In this document: piece after piece, positions 1 through 11,868 of the stretch | How positions within the stretch are numbered: position 1 is the stretch's first letter | Layout of the letters: every line of letters begins with the position of its first letter | DNA from: Anisus vortex | Lineage: Eukaryota; Mollusca; Gastropoda; Planorbidae | Assembly (NCBI GenBank): GCA_949126835.1 | Contig: OX421502.1 | Span: 35,304,982 to 35,368,981 of the forward strand | Direction: 5' to 3' | DNA: 64,000 nucleotides | Notes under the pieces: generated by a model | What the model saw: the letters and a program-made list of their open reading frames with translations, nothing else | Told to the model about the DNA's origin: nothing | The model's database searches: none | Translations under genes and position numbers: made by a program

Positions 1-118
1 CTATCAATATATCAATATATCAATCTATCTATCTATCAATCTATCAATCTATCAATCTATCTATTTATCTTTCTATCAATCTATCTATCTATCTATCTAT
101 CCATCTACATATACATCT
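1..118. repeat. (ATCT)n microsatellite
   Basis: An imperfect ATCT/ATCA tetranucleotide array runs from the window edge, so its left end is not seen. Bases 119-925 are AT-rich and show nothing I recognise. Confidence 0.9.
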
Positions 119-927
119 AAATAGAAAAAATAATAGAGAATAAAAATACACTCAATGACTATGTTCCGTAACATGATCTATTTGTTTATTGTATATACTT
201 TATTGTTATCGTGAGCTATTTTATTGAAAGAATTATTGATGTCTTGTTATCATAGTCACGCAGCAGGTGACAAAAACCAACCACAAATGGTCCAAAGCAT
301 ATCCCAGCCAACACCACAGTGGTTGCTTCAATCAGAGACTATAGTCAGAGTCTATGGTTAAAACATTTTGCGTTTACTCCGTTACGAAATAGTTTAAAAA
401 AAACAACAACAAATTCACAGAAGGAGGCTTAGAAAGGCATTTTCAATTAAAAATAAATTTTGTTATGGCTCATACAGTTAATGAAACATCCAGTAAATAT
501 GAGGTGTTTTATTTCTCATACAATTACAATAGTACAACACCGACATACACACATACATACAAACAAACTTGAAACCAAGCGATGTAAACCCAAGAATGAT
601 CAAGAAGTTATATAACAGACTAGTCTATGTGATAGACACAAAACTTAGATTAATTTAATGTGCCAAACCAGCCGAAGATGTTAGAATTTTCTTGATGGGT
701 CGAGGGGAGGAGTGTTGGAGAAAACAATACTACAATAAGACAATGTATTATTATATTGATCACATAATACAGACAAGGGATGTAATCTTTTCGTTTCAGT
801 CAGACATTCGACGTCAACTTTTATCTTTTTGTTTGTAGGAGAAGTTGAAGTGATGGAAAGAAGAAATATGTTTACTCATGTGTACGTTTAATAAATAGAA
901 AGCTGGAACAGCATGAAAGTGAAAGGA

Positions 928-1020
928 AACAAACAGGACTAGACTCAGACCACGGATGAGCTTAGGACGCAATGATCTTATTTAGAGTAGGTTCGCATGT
1001 AATATATAAGATAATATACC
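928..1020 (+). mobile_element. LINE-X 3' end fragment
   Basis: This matches the 3' UTR of the LINE-X family: ACTAGACTCAGACCACGGAT, then GGACGCAATGATCTT, then a TAATATATAAGATAA tail. It is truncated upstream, with no coding part left. Confidence 0.75.
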
Positions 1021-1107
1021 AAACAGTGAATCCCAAAGTGATTACATTGATTTTCACTCAATTTAAGTTTAACATAAAATTATGATTCACCACTAGAGTT
1101 TAACCAC

Positions 1108-1600
1108 AACAATCTTTCCATCCTTCTATCCATCCTTCTATCCATCCTTCTATCCATCCTTCTATCCATCCTTCTATCCATCCTTCTATCCATCCTTCTA
1201 TCCATCCTTCTATCCATCCTTCTATCCATCCTTCTATCCATCCATCTATATATATATATATTCATCTATCTATAATTCTATCTATTCATACATCATTCTC
1301 ACTATCAATATCTGTAAATGTATCTATCTGTTAAACCCCTTCTATCCATCCATCTATCCATCCTTCTATCCATCCTTCTATCCATCCTTCTATCCATCCA
1401 TCCATCTATACATATATATATTCATCTATCTATAATTCTATCTATTCATACATCATTCTCACTATCAATATCTGTAAATGTATCTATCTGTTCTATCCAT
1501 CCATCTATTAATTCTGTTGATCTATTTATTATTCTCGATCTCTCGCTATCTCTCTATGTCTGTCTATCTAACTACTCTATTTCTTCATCCATACTATTAC
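1108..1600. repeat. 12-bp (CCTTCTATCCAT)n minisatellite with a ~160-bp segmental duplication
   Basis: About ten copies of CCTTCTATCCAT run to 1242 and a shorter array lies at 1340-1402. The block after the first array (about 1229-1332) recurs almost exactly at about 1389-1492, so a 160-bp unit was duplicated in tandem. Degenerate ATCT repeats follow to about 1600. Frames such as repeated MDRR are repeat artefacts. Bases 1601-2053 hold nothing I recognise. Confidence 0.9.
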
Positions 1601-2053
1601 ATTAATTATATAATGAAGGCACTCGTACATAGAAAAGCTTACACCGATATCAAATTCTGAAAATTGTATTATCCCAAAATAACTTTCACTCGTCCAATAC
1701 TATTAGCTTTTTTCAAACACCTACGAATGTCAATACACTTGAACTGAATGACACATGAATGACATACGTGACATCACCAATGATTTCCGATAGTATTGAA
1801 CTGTGATTCAATGTTCTAATCACTTCTAAAATCAATACATAGCCTACTTTATGATTGAAAAAAATAACAACAAAAGACTTTGCATTAAATGTCTGACTTA
1901 TTTTGTATCCTTTTTTTTTAAAGAAGAAAAGAAGTTTGACAATTTTTCTTTCGTTATTCAGTCTCCACAAAAAAAAGAAATGCGCATCTTTATAATGGTA
2001 AATATAACGTTTTTAACAAAATAGAAGTATTACAGTAAGCTTATGATAGATGC

Positions 2054-2336
2054 CGGGGTTCGGCAACCCTACGAAACGCGTGCCAGACATAGCACGCAGA
2101 TCGATTCTCAGTGGCACGCAAAACACCTGATAAAAAGGCTAATCGAGTCCTTTTAAGATGAAAATTGCTAGAGCAGGATAAATATTAACCCTTCCTGTAC
2201 CGACCTACTTTCTATCTATGCTATCTTCAGTCTCGCTATATACGCGCCCGGGACTGTAAGGGTTAAGCTCTTTGCACGCGGAATGAATAAGAAATTCGAC
2301 TTCGGCAGACTATTATCAAAAGGTTGCTGACCACTG
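2054..2336. mobile_element. hAT-like MITE
   Basis: The left end CGGGGTTCGGCAACC and the inverted right end CAGTGGTCAGCAACC match at 11 of 15 bases. The flanking octamers ATAGATGC (2046-2053) and GTATATGC (2337-2344) match at 6 of 8, consistent with an aged 8-bp hAT target duplication. Near the left end it carries the GCGTGCCA / GCACGCAG motifs seen in other hAT-like copies of this window. It contains no coding sequence. A smaller TTAA-flanked element is nested in it at 2189-2262. Confidence 0.65.
2189..2262 (+). mobile_element. 74-bp piggyBac-like MITE, copy 1
   Basis: A 74-bp segment is flanked by TTAA on both sides (2185-2188 and 2263-2266). It begins CCCTTCCTGTACCG, and the inverse of its end is CCCTTACAGTCCCG, giving 11 of 14 matching terminal bases. 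A second copy in the opposite orientation, also between TTAA sites, lies at 43267-43339. TTAA targets and CCCTT-type ends are typical of piggyBac-type elements. Confidence 0.7.
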
Positions 2337-2439
2337 GTATATGCTACAGACGCTCCATTGTGTAGAACGTTCTCTAGCGACAAGTACATTTAGATATTAT
2401 ATAATATATATGTTTTTTTGTTTTTTGGTTGTTTACTGT

Positions 2440-2600
2440 CACGTGACATAAATCTTTAGGGGGAGAAAGCCATCATTCAAAGCTGTGTCTAGATGAACCA
2501 ATGACGTAATGTATATAAGCCAATGGGAAGCGCGGTTTCATTGATCTAATTTTAGATTAGGAGGACAAGAGAGTATATAAGGCAATCAGTAAAAGGGAAA
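2440..2600 (+). promoter_or_regulatory. Candidate Pol II promoter-like cluster
   Basis: Within about 150 bp there is a palindromic GTCACGTGAC E-box, ACCAATGACGTAA (CCAAT box next to a CRE-like site), GTATATAAG, GCCAATGG and a second GTATATAAG. This resembles a CCAAT/TATA promoter or an old LTR promoter. No coding exon was recognised downstream; bases 2600-3906 hold nothing I can name. Confidence 0.3.
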
Positions 2601-3906
2601 TAAGGCGGTCAAGAAAGTACAGGGGGCAGTAAACAAAATGACAATCACTGAAGCAAGGGTAATGAGTAAACCTGTAGAATTAGTCCAAGTATAACTATTC
2701 AGTAATTTAATTAAAAGCAAAGATAATAAATAACTAATCAAGAATAACTTATTGAAAGACTGCAGGTGAAAGATAATTTTGCTTGATAAGGGATTTCATT
2801 GGTTGGGGCTAATGGAATAGACTAGTGCAGTTTCTTAGACAGTATCGATATTTTGTAACGTGATTTGATATTTCTTTCTTATATCCATGTCTTCTGTCTA
2901 GAGTCTGGTTCACTATAAAATGTATTTGATTATGTATAACTTCTATAACACTTTCAAAACCAACAACAACCATAATACACCTATGCGTGACTTATAGACT
3001 CTATAGGTTTTATTGCAGACAGTGTTACAATGGATTTTCCCGAAGTCCCAGAGACGTATAAGAAATATTTCGAGACTAAGAGAATATATATTTGTCTACA
3101 TAAGTAATCTTTATGCCATGATTAAGTAAATAATTTATAGATATAATTCAAAAATATAATATGACAACTATTTTAACTTGCTAAACACATATATATAAGA
3201 TTTTTGTTATAATTATTTGTTTTACTTAGTCTACAATGGGTCAAGAGAAGTGGATTGAAATTTCGCTGCCACCCAAGACAGTAGACTGTATGAATCTACA
3301 CGCGTCATATGCAAAAAAAACTGGATACATAATACAAATAATAATAGTTGAAGGATAGAAGGTCACGAAGTTATTTACTGCTGGGACCATTCCGATACAA
3401 ATGTTGTTGCATTTTAAAAACGCTGCACGAGAAAAAGCGGCGTTTTGTGGGTGTCATCTTCAACTACGGGAAATATTATGGCCGCGCTGGTAGTTTGATA
3501 TCCACCCTTCTTCTCTTTCGGCATAGACCTTCTACTAAGTTTTAAACGTACCCAAAAAGTACGGCAAAGTTAATATCCAGGGCTCTCTAAAAGGATGAAT
3601 AATCTCAACTCTCAAATCAAATGGAGCTTAAAGCCTGGATGGCAAAGACCACAAGTTGACCTACGGGTCGTCACATGCCAACAGAAAATGAAAAAAAACT
3701 GAGTTTTTGTTTTCTCAATTCAGTGACCTCGGGTCAAATAACAGGAGACAAGACAAGAATACTCTGGGGGAAAAGGCTGTCAACAAAAAGAGTTTAAAAA
3801 GTTTTGGCCGATTCATGAACTGGCATTTCAATATTGAAATGAATTTTTCAAGTGAGTCAACTATGCCAACGACCACATTGCTCTAGAGATAAACCTCTTG
3901 ATAACA

Positions 3907-4452
3907 GCGTGCCAAGTAGCATCTCCAAATCATTCAGCGTGCCAAGTAGCATCTCCAAATCATTCAGCGTGCCAAGTAGCATCTCCAAATCATTCAGCGT
4001 GCCAAGTAGCATCTCCAAATCATTCAGCGTGCCCAGTAGCATATCCAAATCATTCAGCGTGCCAAGTAGCATCTCCAAATCATTCAGCGTGTCAAGTAGC
4101 ATCTCCAAACCATTCAGCGTGCCAAGTAGCATCTCCAAATCATTCAGCGTGCCAAGTAGCATCTCCAAATCATTCAGCGTGCCAAGTAGCATCTCCAAAT
4201 CATTCAGCGTGCCAAGTAGCATCTCCAAATCATTCAGCGTGCCAAGTAGCATCTCCAAATCATTCAGCGTGCCAAGTAGCATCTCCAAATCAATCAGCGT
4301 GCCAAGTAGCATCTCCAAATCATTCAGCGTGCCAAGTAGCATCTCCAAATCATTCAGCGTGCCAAGTAGCATCTCCAAATCATTCAGCGTGCCAAGTAGC
4401 ATCTCCAAATCATTCAGCGTGCCAAGTAGCATCTCCAAATCATTCAGCGTGT
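3907..4452. repeat. 30-bp minisatellite, ~18 copies
   Basis: The unit contains GCGTGCCAAGTAGCATCTCC followed by AAATCATTCA. The copies are almost uniform, with a few substitutions near 4031-4110 and 4291. The 30-bp period keeps several frames open on both strands, which produces repeat ORFs that are not genes. The unit is bounded by GTGCCA-like motifs belonging to the hAT-like element that continues to 4599. Confidence 0.95.
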
Positions 4453-4599
4453 CAACAGCCTAAAGTCATACTGCTCTTTTCCTTGTAGAAGAGACTTGAA
4501 TTGCCTTTTTTTTTTTTTTGGTGTGGTCTTCCGTGTGCCATTGAAAACAAGCTCTGCGTGCCGGGTTTGACACGCGTGCGTTTGGGTGCCGGACCCCTG
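4453..4599. mobile_element. Right arm of a hAT-like MITE hosting the minisatellite
   Basis: After the array the sequence reads TCAACAGCCTAAAGTCAT, then TAGAAGAGACTTGAATTG, then GTGTGCCATTGAAAA, and ends GGGTGCCGGACCCCTG. The element at 10073-10310 has the same ordered blocks and a similar end. The left arm of this copy is not recognisable. Bases 4600-5160 contain only a short hairpin at 4843-4860 (CGTGAC/GTCACG). Confidence 0.6.
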
Positions 4600-5161
4600 A
4601 AGAGTGTGTCTTCATTAAGGTAAAAAAAAATTGTACAACATAAAAATGTAATTAAACAAAATGTTTACACAAGACATCAATGTGAAAATTAAAGTAATAT
4701 ATATTTATATATATTAGCGATGTTATCAATTCATTAAATAAACTATTCCTCCTCCTTTTTTGTTTCAGTTTACAATTCATTATTCACGACCTTTTGGTGT
4801 GAGTGACGGTGGGTGTCAAGCTGTGACAGAGGATCAGTGAGCCGTGACATCATCGTCACGGGAGTCTGCATATGCAAAGAGTCTATCATTTCACTGCGAT
4901 TACCCCCTCCCGACCCCACCCCACTCACACACACTTTATCCCCCCACCCCCAGTTAACACTTTATACACCATCAGGTAACGATCTGTGTGAGAGGGGTGG
5001 GGATGGAGGTATAGCTTTCAGGAAGGTAAATAAATATTTCATCCGTTTTTAATGACGATTTGTTTCGCGCATAGATTGTTATCAAGGCCATTAGGTTATT
5101 GAAATCTTCTGCAGGTTGAAAATATATAAAAAAAAAAAGTAGACTTTATACTTTTAATGTA

Positions 5162-5395
5162 AAGAGGCGCGGTGGCCGAGCGATGGTCCTGGGTTCGAAT
5201 CCCGGTGAAGGCTAGAATTATTTTGTTCCCCGGTCTGGTGGGTGCCCCTGAGTCTTGCCGGCTCTGATGGGTGCCTGGTGGCCTGACCCTAGTTGGGGTA
5301 AAATAAACGCAGCTGGGCCGTGGCCACAGAAACTGGTGAACGCTGCTTCATCGGCCATATGATCAATTTTTTTCGAAGGGTACTTTACTGTTATA
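5162..5395 (+). mobile_element. SINE-A copy 1
   Basis: The head is tRNA-like (GGTGGCCGAGCG as A box, GGTTCGAATCC as B box), with part of the head between the boxes deleted. It is followed by the family body (CTGATGGGTGCC, GTGGCCACAGAAACTGGTGA, GCTGCTTCA) and the end GGGTACTTTACT. It is a retroposon, not a tRNA gene. Confidence 0.85.
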
Positions 5396-5552
5396 CTTTG
5401 ATTTTAACATCTAATACCGCATGTGTTTGTGTTATCAATTTAGTCTGCAAAGTGATCACCTTAAGCCATTAATACTCCATCCATTCGTCCTCAATGGACG
5501 GTGACTTCGTTTCTTTTGTCTCCGCCTATAGCCTATATATTATTATATATAT

Positions 5553-5805
5553 GTCTTATCTTATATATTACAGACGCTCGATCTATAAAGAAGATTATTG
5601 CGTCCTACGTTCATCCGTGGTCCGAGTCTAGTCTTGCATCTTTATTAATGTTTCAAATGATGCTAAGTTACTGTATTTTGTTTCTGATTTTTTCAGGCAA
5701 CCCATTACATGCCCGAATGTCACTCGGGAAGAAAGAGTACTCATGTGCATTTGTTCTCACATAAGGGATAAGGAAAGTGTTTTTATCATTATGTTTATCT
5801 TATTT
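5553..5805 (-). mobile_element. LINE-X 3' fragment
   Basis: Read on the minus strand it holds the decayed C-terminal coding part of a non-LTR retrotransposon, then the 3' UTR with CAAGACTAGACTCGGACCAC and the tail GTCTGTAATATATAAGATAA. It is 5'-truncated. Bases 5806-6119 show nothing I recognise. Confidence 0.85.
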
Positions 5806-6117
5806 ATATATTTAAATGTATCTAATAATTTTACAAATATATTTAGTATTTACTGAAATTATTTCCGAAAGTACTTTTAAAATAAATTGCGTAATCAGGT
5901 TAAAAATAGGCACATCTTTTTATTTAACAAAATCTAAACAGCCCGGCGTTGCTCGTGAAAGGACTATCTCTGTGAATGAGAATAGAACACCCGCCTTCCC
6001 CGTGCGAGTAAAATATAATTATTAGATTTTACTTATTGAACAAATGTTCGGAAAGCTTTAAGTTCTAAAATTCTTTCCAATCTTGTTTAAAAAAAGTTGA
6101 AAAGAATAAGAAAGTTA

Positions 6118-6185
6118 TCAGTGGGGAATACAACTCAGGTCGCTCGCATGGAAATCAAAGACGCTAACCACTACGCTAGGAAAGA
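6118..6185 (-). mobile_element. tRNA-like SINE head, other family
   Basis: On the minus strand it reads CCTAGCGTAGTGGTTAGCGT, then CGACCTGAGTTGTATTCCCC. That is an A box (TAGTGGTTAGCG) about 30 bases before a decayed B box. No CCA-proximal acceptor stem can be folded, so it is read as a SINE head. Bases 6186-7200 hold nothing I can name. Confidence 0.45.
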
Positions 6186-7204
6186 CACATGTCAGAAGCA
6201 AGATCGCAAAAGTAAAATATGAGACAATAAGGTCACGTGTCTTTGAATTACTCTATCATGCCATTTGATGTGAGGGATCCTAAGCAAGTATCTCGGGTTG
6301 AAAGCTGTGGAACTGCTTCGTTTTGCTTGGCGTAAAGCCGTTAACTATCTCCCCTATGTCCATATTATTGAATCGTGTATAGTTTGCCTACATACACATA
6401 TTGATTTACAATGTTTAAATATTGCATAAACATGTTTCCTTACAACTTGTCTTTAATGAGCATACTTTCTGCTTGATTTACTTTCTACATATTGTTGAAG
6501 AACTGCTTAGTTGCTGAAATAGCAATACAATGTTTTTGACATGTTGGCGTGGAATGACGCAATCGTCTGCTGGTGAAAGTTATGAATCTTGTACAGTTCA
6601 CAATTTAAAAATATAATAAAAAATAACGCTAAGCTTTAATATAATCGATACCAAATGTTGAAACTGGCACTGATTGGCTAAAGCTCTGTTGCAATGGCAA
6701 TTACCATTCAGACAGTTTAAAACCAGCTACAGTTATACCGGAAACAGATGAGCTCTTGTTTCGAGTTATCATCCCGATATTTCAAATTTGATTGGTTGAG
6801 ACGATCGTGTCGTGTGCGTATACCATCTTGACTCTCGACATTTATGCTCCCCTCCCGCCCCTACGTAATCGATTTAAATGTTGATTAGAGTCAGCTGTTA
6901 CGTAAACCCGATGTTCTTCATACGTTGGCTGGTGTGACGTAGAAGTATTGACGATTTCCTAGATTGTGCAGGGGTACAAATGTAGCAGTATGAAATTAGG
7001 ATTTGTGGATAGGTGTTACGGATTGTGATTTTGTTGTACCAATAGCTGTTGCTGCGCATTGAAGTCACAACTTATCAACTGATAATGTTGTTTTTGCTGT
7101 TTCTGTGGCCAGACTTTACAAAAACAGCAAAGTTATCACCTCAGTCAGCAATTACATCTATTGCAAACTAAACTAGCAAATCTAGAGCTAACTTTCTGGT
7201 TCAA

Positions 7205-7310
7205 CTGTACCCGTCTGTAAACGTGGGCCTCGGAGCTGGCCAGGGGATTGAACCCATGCCTTTCTCGTTACGCACTGGACTTAATGATGAGCTGGAGTCC
7301 GGTTTTAAAA
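7205..7310 (-). mobile_element. Possible decayed tRNA-derived SINE
   Basis: The minus strand has GGCATGGGTTCAATCCCCTG, a near-consensus B box, about 35 bases after GAGCTCATCATTAAGTCC. There is only one copy here, so the assignment is weak. Confidence 0.3.
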
Positions 7311-7460
7311 GAAAATTTGGAATTCGGTTCAAATGTGCGGTTTTGAACTAAAAAAGTCTATCTTAAACTTATTTCTTGTCTCTGACTAGTCAGTCGATTG
7401 GCCTCACCCCGAAAACTCACTTTTCAAGCAGTTAACAAGTGGGTTTTATGTCCAGCACAA

Positions 7461-7620
7461 TATCTTATAAGTTTACAGACGCTGCATTCGAGATAGAAGA
7501 TTATTACGTCCACTAGGCCCAAAATTCCTGCAGGGCGGCAGGGATCGGTCGGCGGCATGTCTAGAACCCGGGCTGTCGTTGTTAACAGTCCGGTGAACTA
7601 ACCACAAGACCAGCCTGCTT
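7461..7620 (-). mobile_element. SINE-B copy 1
   Basis: On the minus strand it starts AAGCAGGCTGGTCTTGTGGT (A-box region), has GGGTTCTAGACATG at the B-box position, then the body CCTGCAGGAATTTTGGGCCT. It ends in a tail GGACGTAATAATCTTC...GTCTGTAAACTTATAAGATA that resembles the LINE-X tail. Bases 7621-8290 contain no recognised feature apart from a G-run at 7970-7981. Confidence 0.8.
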
Positions 7621-8290
7621 AGAGACACGAGAATGAAATTACTTACAAATAAACAACCCCGATAAACATGAAAGCTTAGCGTTCTTTAATCTGATATTTG
7701 TTTGAACAATGACCATTGCTCCAGAGGTCAGCTTACTATGGTCAAAAGACTATTTAAATTGTAACATAGATTTGGGGTTCATTGAAATATTCTCAATAAA
7801 TTTTAGATCAGAGGAAAATCCATTAAAAAAAACACCATGTATGTCTGTTTATGTTTCTGCAATGAAGCAACACAGGACAAAATGCTAGAGTTGGGGTGGG
7901 GAGAGTTAGGGAGGAAGGACAGTGGCTATCGAGAACACGCGCGCTAAGCCGACAAGTGCAATGAGGTAAATGGGGGGGGGGGAATGTATTCAGACGGCAC
8001 GTGACCTTCGTCGCCGAACACTCGAAGAACCCGGGGATTAGGGAATAAATAAAGTGAATTATTCACGACGTGAAATGTATGTGTTTAAAGGTTACATCAC
8101 AGTTTGATGTATTGTATATGTCTGCACTCTACGCTACACGGGCGAGCATCGTGGGATTGGAATCATGGGACGGTTCTGAATCAAAATTATGGCTCGGTTT
8201 TAAACTGATCTAAAAAATTTAGAACTTCTATTGCTTCATAGTTTTTTTTTTTTGTTTGTTTCAGTTTAAGGTACCGCCAAGATGTAAAAT

Positions 8291-8572
8291 GGTAAGGTAC
8301 CCTTCGGACCAAACTGATCATGGGGCTGGTGAAGCAGCGTTCACCACGGCATATTAGGGGATGTGGCCACGGCATATTAGGTGATGTGTGGCCAGCACAA
8401 CGCCCAGCCGCCTTTACTTTAACCCAACTAAAGTCAGGTACCCATCAGAGCTGGGTAGACTCAGAGACACCCTCAAGTCCCGGGAAAAAAATCCTAGCCT
8501 CCACCAGGACATAACCCAGAACCTTCGGATCGCCAGTCGAACGCTCTGCCGCTGGGCCACCATACCCGATAC
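8291..8572 (-). mobile_element. SINE-A copy 2
   Basis: A full-length minus-strand copy: head GGTGGCCCAGCGGCAGAGCG, decayed B box GGTTCTGGGTTATG, body with CTGATGGGTACCTGACTTTA, and the end GGTCCGAAGGGTACC. A short internal duplication repeats CCACGGCATATTAGG at 8344-8395. Bases 8573-9670 hold nothing I recognise. Confidence 0.85.
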
Positions 8573-9674
8573 GCCATGCTGTAGTAATTTAATAGTTTGT
8601 TTATATCTCCAACATTCTAAACCTACAACCTACACACCCACATATCATACGCCTGGAAGTTAAAATATCGCAAGGAATAACTGACAAAGGTGTCACAACT
8701 ACTAATGATAAGTTTAGCTCCTTAGTTATAAAAGACAATCGGATGATATGCGAAATTCTTGAAGGGTTTTACTGCAATTCTGCAGTGTTTACTGTGGCTC
8801 CAAGTTCATATCTGCGAGAGAGACAGATTCTGCTGCAGCTCTAACACTGAAAGCAGACGTCACCACAATTGGTCTCGGGAAGGCTTTGTAGTTTTATTCT
8901 TTCTTTGCTTCTCATTTCTCTTCGACGAAGAGAATGGATCTAGTCTTATCCACTGTGGAGTGTGTAGCGTTCTCTTCCAACTAATTCAGTCCTGGGCTAG
9001 GTTTTGTCACCTTTGCAAATCTCTTTAAACCTTAGTTGACGAACAGCTTAACGCTTCTAATTCTGGCTTCTGTGTGGTTAAATGCTAACTGGCGGTGAAT
9101 TCCGAAACATAACGCACTGGAGTTCCATGATAGGATTTTGCTGATAGAAAGACTTGCGAATTCTCTATCTACAAATGCATAATTTAACACGATCTAACAG
9201 ATGTGCGATCGTGACGTCGGCGTAAGAGAAGAGAAATAAATAAAGCAGAAAACATCTCGAAAAAGGGTTTTCTGATCTCAATATTGAACTTAAAGTTAAA
9301 AGATCTATGATGCCTTTCCTGAAAACGTTCCTTAATTAGATTTGTGTTGCCGTCATACGCAGCAAATAAACGCAAATACGTCATGATCCACTTTCCGATT
9401 ACGTCACACACAAAGCAGATAGAAAAAGGGCGCTAAATATTTCCAGTTGCAGCTGTCTTTCAGACAGAAGAAGGGCAGATAACTGTAGCGTGAAAGTGGT
9501 TTGGCGCCATAATAAATAATGAGGAAGACGATTTAACAAATGGAGAAAACCTGCAGACAAAAAAAATCTGTATAGGTGCTAGGTGTGACCGACTAAAGAA
9601 AATAAACTCATTTACAGAAATATGTTTGACTGCTACTTCTTCAAATAATTGTAATAACACATGTTAAAATAGAA

Positions 9675-9955
9675 ATTTATTGGTTTCATATGAAAAACAT
9701 AAGGACAAAAACGCTTTTCTTACCCCTTATGCGAGAAGAACAAATGCATACAAGTACTCTTTCTTTCCGAGTGGCATCCGGGCATGGAATGGGTGGCCTG
9801 AACAAACCAGGAAAACAAGTTGCCTAACATCATTTAAAACACTTTTCGAAATGCAAGACTAGACTCGGACCTCGGATGAGCGTAGGACGCAAAAATTTTC
9901 ATTATAGAAGGAGCATCTGTAATATATTCTGTCATGATAAATGTGAATGTTTATA
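9675..9955 (+). mobile_element. LINE-X 3' fragment with C-terminal coding remnant
   Basis: This is the clearest coding copy. The frame at 9680-9862 encodes YEKHKDKNAFLTPYARR, then YSFFPSGIRAWNG and FKTLFEMQD before a stop. This S-F-F-P-x-x-I-x-x-W-N pattern is the conserved C-terminal end of many non-LTR retrotransposon reverse transcriptases. The 3' UTR follows with GACTAGACTCGGACCTCGGA and GGACGCAA, ending GCATCTGTAATATATTC. The rest of the RT is missing. Confidence 0.85.
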
Positions 9956-10072
9956 TTTTAAATTCTATGTACATGTAATAGTAAATTTGTAAGTTAGATT
10001 TATAAAACTATTCTTTGTTATAATAAGTGTTCTATTTTCTATATAACTATGAAGGTACCGAAGATTCTGTGT

Positions 10073-10310
10073 CAGGGGTCGGAAATATTTTGACAATAGT
10101 GTGCCAAAAAAGGATCTCTAATTAATTCAACTTGCCAACAGCCTTACAGTCATCCTTCTGTTATCTTTTAGAAGAGACTAGAATTGAATTTTATTAGTAT
10201 TTATTTTTTTTTATTTTTTTTTAAGGGAGGGGGGGGGGGTCTTCTGCGTGCCATTGAAAATTGCTTTGCGTGCCAAGTCTAGCACGCGTGCCATAGGTTA
10301 CCGAGTCCTG
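10073..10310. mobile_element. hAT-like MITE
   Basis: It starts CAGGGGTCGG, and the inverse of its end is CAGGACTCGGTAACC. Subterminal GTGCCA/CACGCGTGCC motifs and the internal order CAACAGCC, AGAAGAGACTAGAATTGAA, GCGTGCCATTGAAAA match the element at 4453-4599. No convincing 8-bp target duplication remains. Bases 10311-11257 have poly-G and poly-A/T runs only, including a purine-rich stretch at 10516-10700. Confidence 0.6.
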
Positions 10311-11257
10311 TGGTCTATGCGATATCGCTGTTGGAAATGTCACAAGGGCAAACCCCTGAAAGAATGAAAAGGGGAGACAGTAAAAAGAAAGGGGGGGGGG
10401 AAGTAACTTTACAACGATTTGATTTGATGCTACCAAGAATAATTTCCCCTTGCCGGTTGATGTCATTAAGTTGGTAGCCTCCCCTCTAAGCTAAAGGACG
10501 TCTGAGGCAAATCGATTGGACTATCCACTAAAATTGGAAAGGAGGGAGAGAAAAGGCGGGAAAGGGATTAGACCAATAGAGTTAAAAGGAAAAACGGGAA
10601 AAACGGGAAAAAGTTGGAAAGTATGGGAGGGTCGGGATAAAATAAGGTGTGGGGTGAGGAAAATGAAAAAGAAAAGCGAAAAACAATTTCCTATTTTTGA
10701 AAAAGTTCTTCAAAGCTTTTTTTTTTGTTCTAAATTGTTTGTTTCAGAAGGCAATAAGTTGCAATGAAATGCGTTCCGTGTTTTTGAAGATTTCTTTGAG
10801 TTTTTTTTTAAACAAGTTAATTGAATCGTCCATATTTAGACCTGGTCGATATATTCGTCTACATTAAACCCGAAACTATCTTTTTATAAATTAGACTTTT
10901 TTTTTTCTTCTATTTCTTTGGCAGCCCTAAAACTTTGTCACGACTTGTGAAAGAATTTTGATTAAAGGCCATCTCCCAGCAGTTTCCTCCCCTTTTCCTT
11001 AAGTGCCGCAAAGCTGCAAGAGTTAAGTGCCGGTAGATGTGAACAGGGGGAAAAGCACTGTGTTAAATGAGTGAGCAGCTTAGTTCACTATTTGTCTTTC
11101 TTCCAGAGTACATTGTGAATAATTTCTCGCAGATCCTAACAATGTAGTTATAGACTTTGATCTTTGACTCCTAGGGATTGATCGTTTTCTTTTTATGTTA
11201 AAAGCAAAGTGATGCCAAACTTTCTACGAGCTTAATTCTTATAAACTATATAGCACG

Positions 11258-11580
11258 TGCAAGGTTAATTACTAGTAAATATTCACAACTGACAAGAGTA
11301 ACACCAATAGTTAAATCACTAGAGGACAGAAAGGCCAAGAGTAAAGTAGTAGTAATACGCAAGGTATTAAACTCTAATTTCGAAATACAACATAATAACA
11401 ATCTGTTAAAATGCTCATATAAACATAAAGACGAAAACACCTTTTTGTATCCCTTATGCGAGAACAAATGTATATAAGTATTCTTTCTTCCCGAGTGGCA
11501 TCCGGGCTTGGAATGGGTTGCCTGAACAAGCCAGGAAAACCAATAACTTAACAGTAATAAAATGTAAGACTAGACTTTGA
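11258..11580 (+). mobile_element. LINE-X fragment (longer coding remnant)
   Basis: The decayed reading includes a TSKYSQLTRVTP block, LEDRRAKSKVV, then KHKDENTFL and the FFPSGIRAWN-type codons, ending at AAGACTAGACT. The same blocks recur on the minus strand at 57695-58120. The copy has frameshifts and lacks the 3' tail. Confidence 0.85.
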
Positions 11581-11612
11581 AAAGCTACATAATGTTAATT
11601 GCACCTTTAATA

Positions 11613-11868
11613 GGGCGTTTGCAATCACGTGACAAAAAAGCACGTGATTTTTGTTTACTTTGTGTAGTGGTGTACAAGTACAATGGCCGCTGTATTAATA
11701 AAGTTTCATATAGGCTCGAGCTTTTTTTAAAGGATGTTTTGTGTTTTAAGTCTTATTAAGATTTAAGCTGTATTATGTCTGTTAAATAAAATAGGCTATT
11801 TTATTATTATCATAAACATAGATCATAGACGATGTGAGCCTATTGGTGACTTGACTAGACTAGATATT
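11613..11868. mobile_element. Left arm of a TIR DNA transposon split by element 1
   Basis: The end GGGCGTTTGCAAT is preceded by TA. The inverse of the right arm end (18772-19079) is GAGCGTTTGCAAT, followed by TA, so 12 of 13 terminal bases pair. Without the LTR element the transposon would be about 564 bp, flanked by TA as in Tc1/mariner-type targets. No transposase coding was seen. Confidence 0.5.

Noticed and set aside
3852..4463. Three overlapping ~200-codon ORFs
   Set aside because: Repeat translation of the 30-bp minisatellite in several frames.
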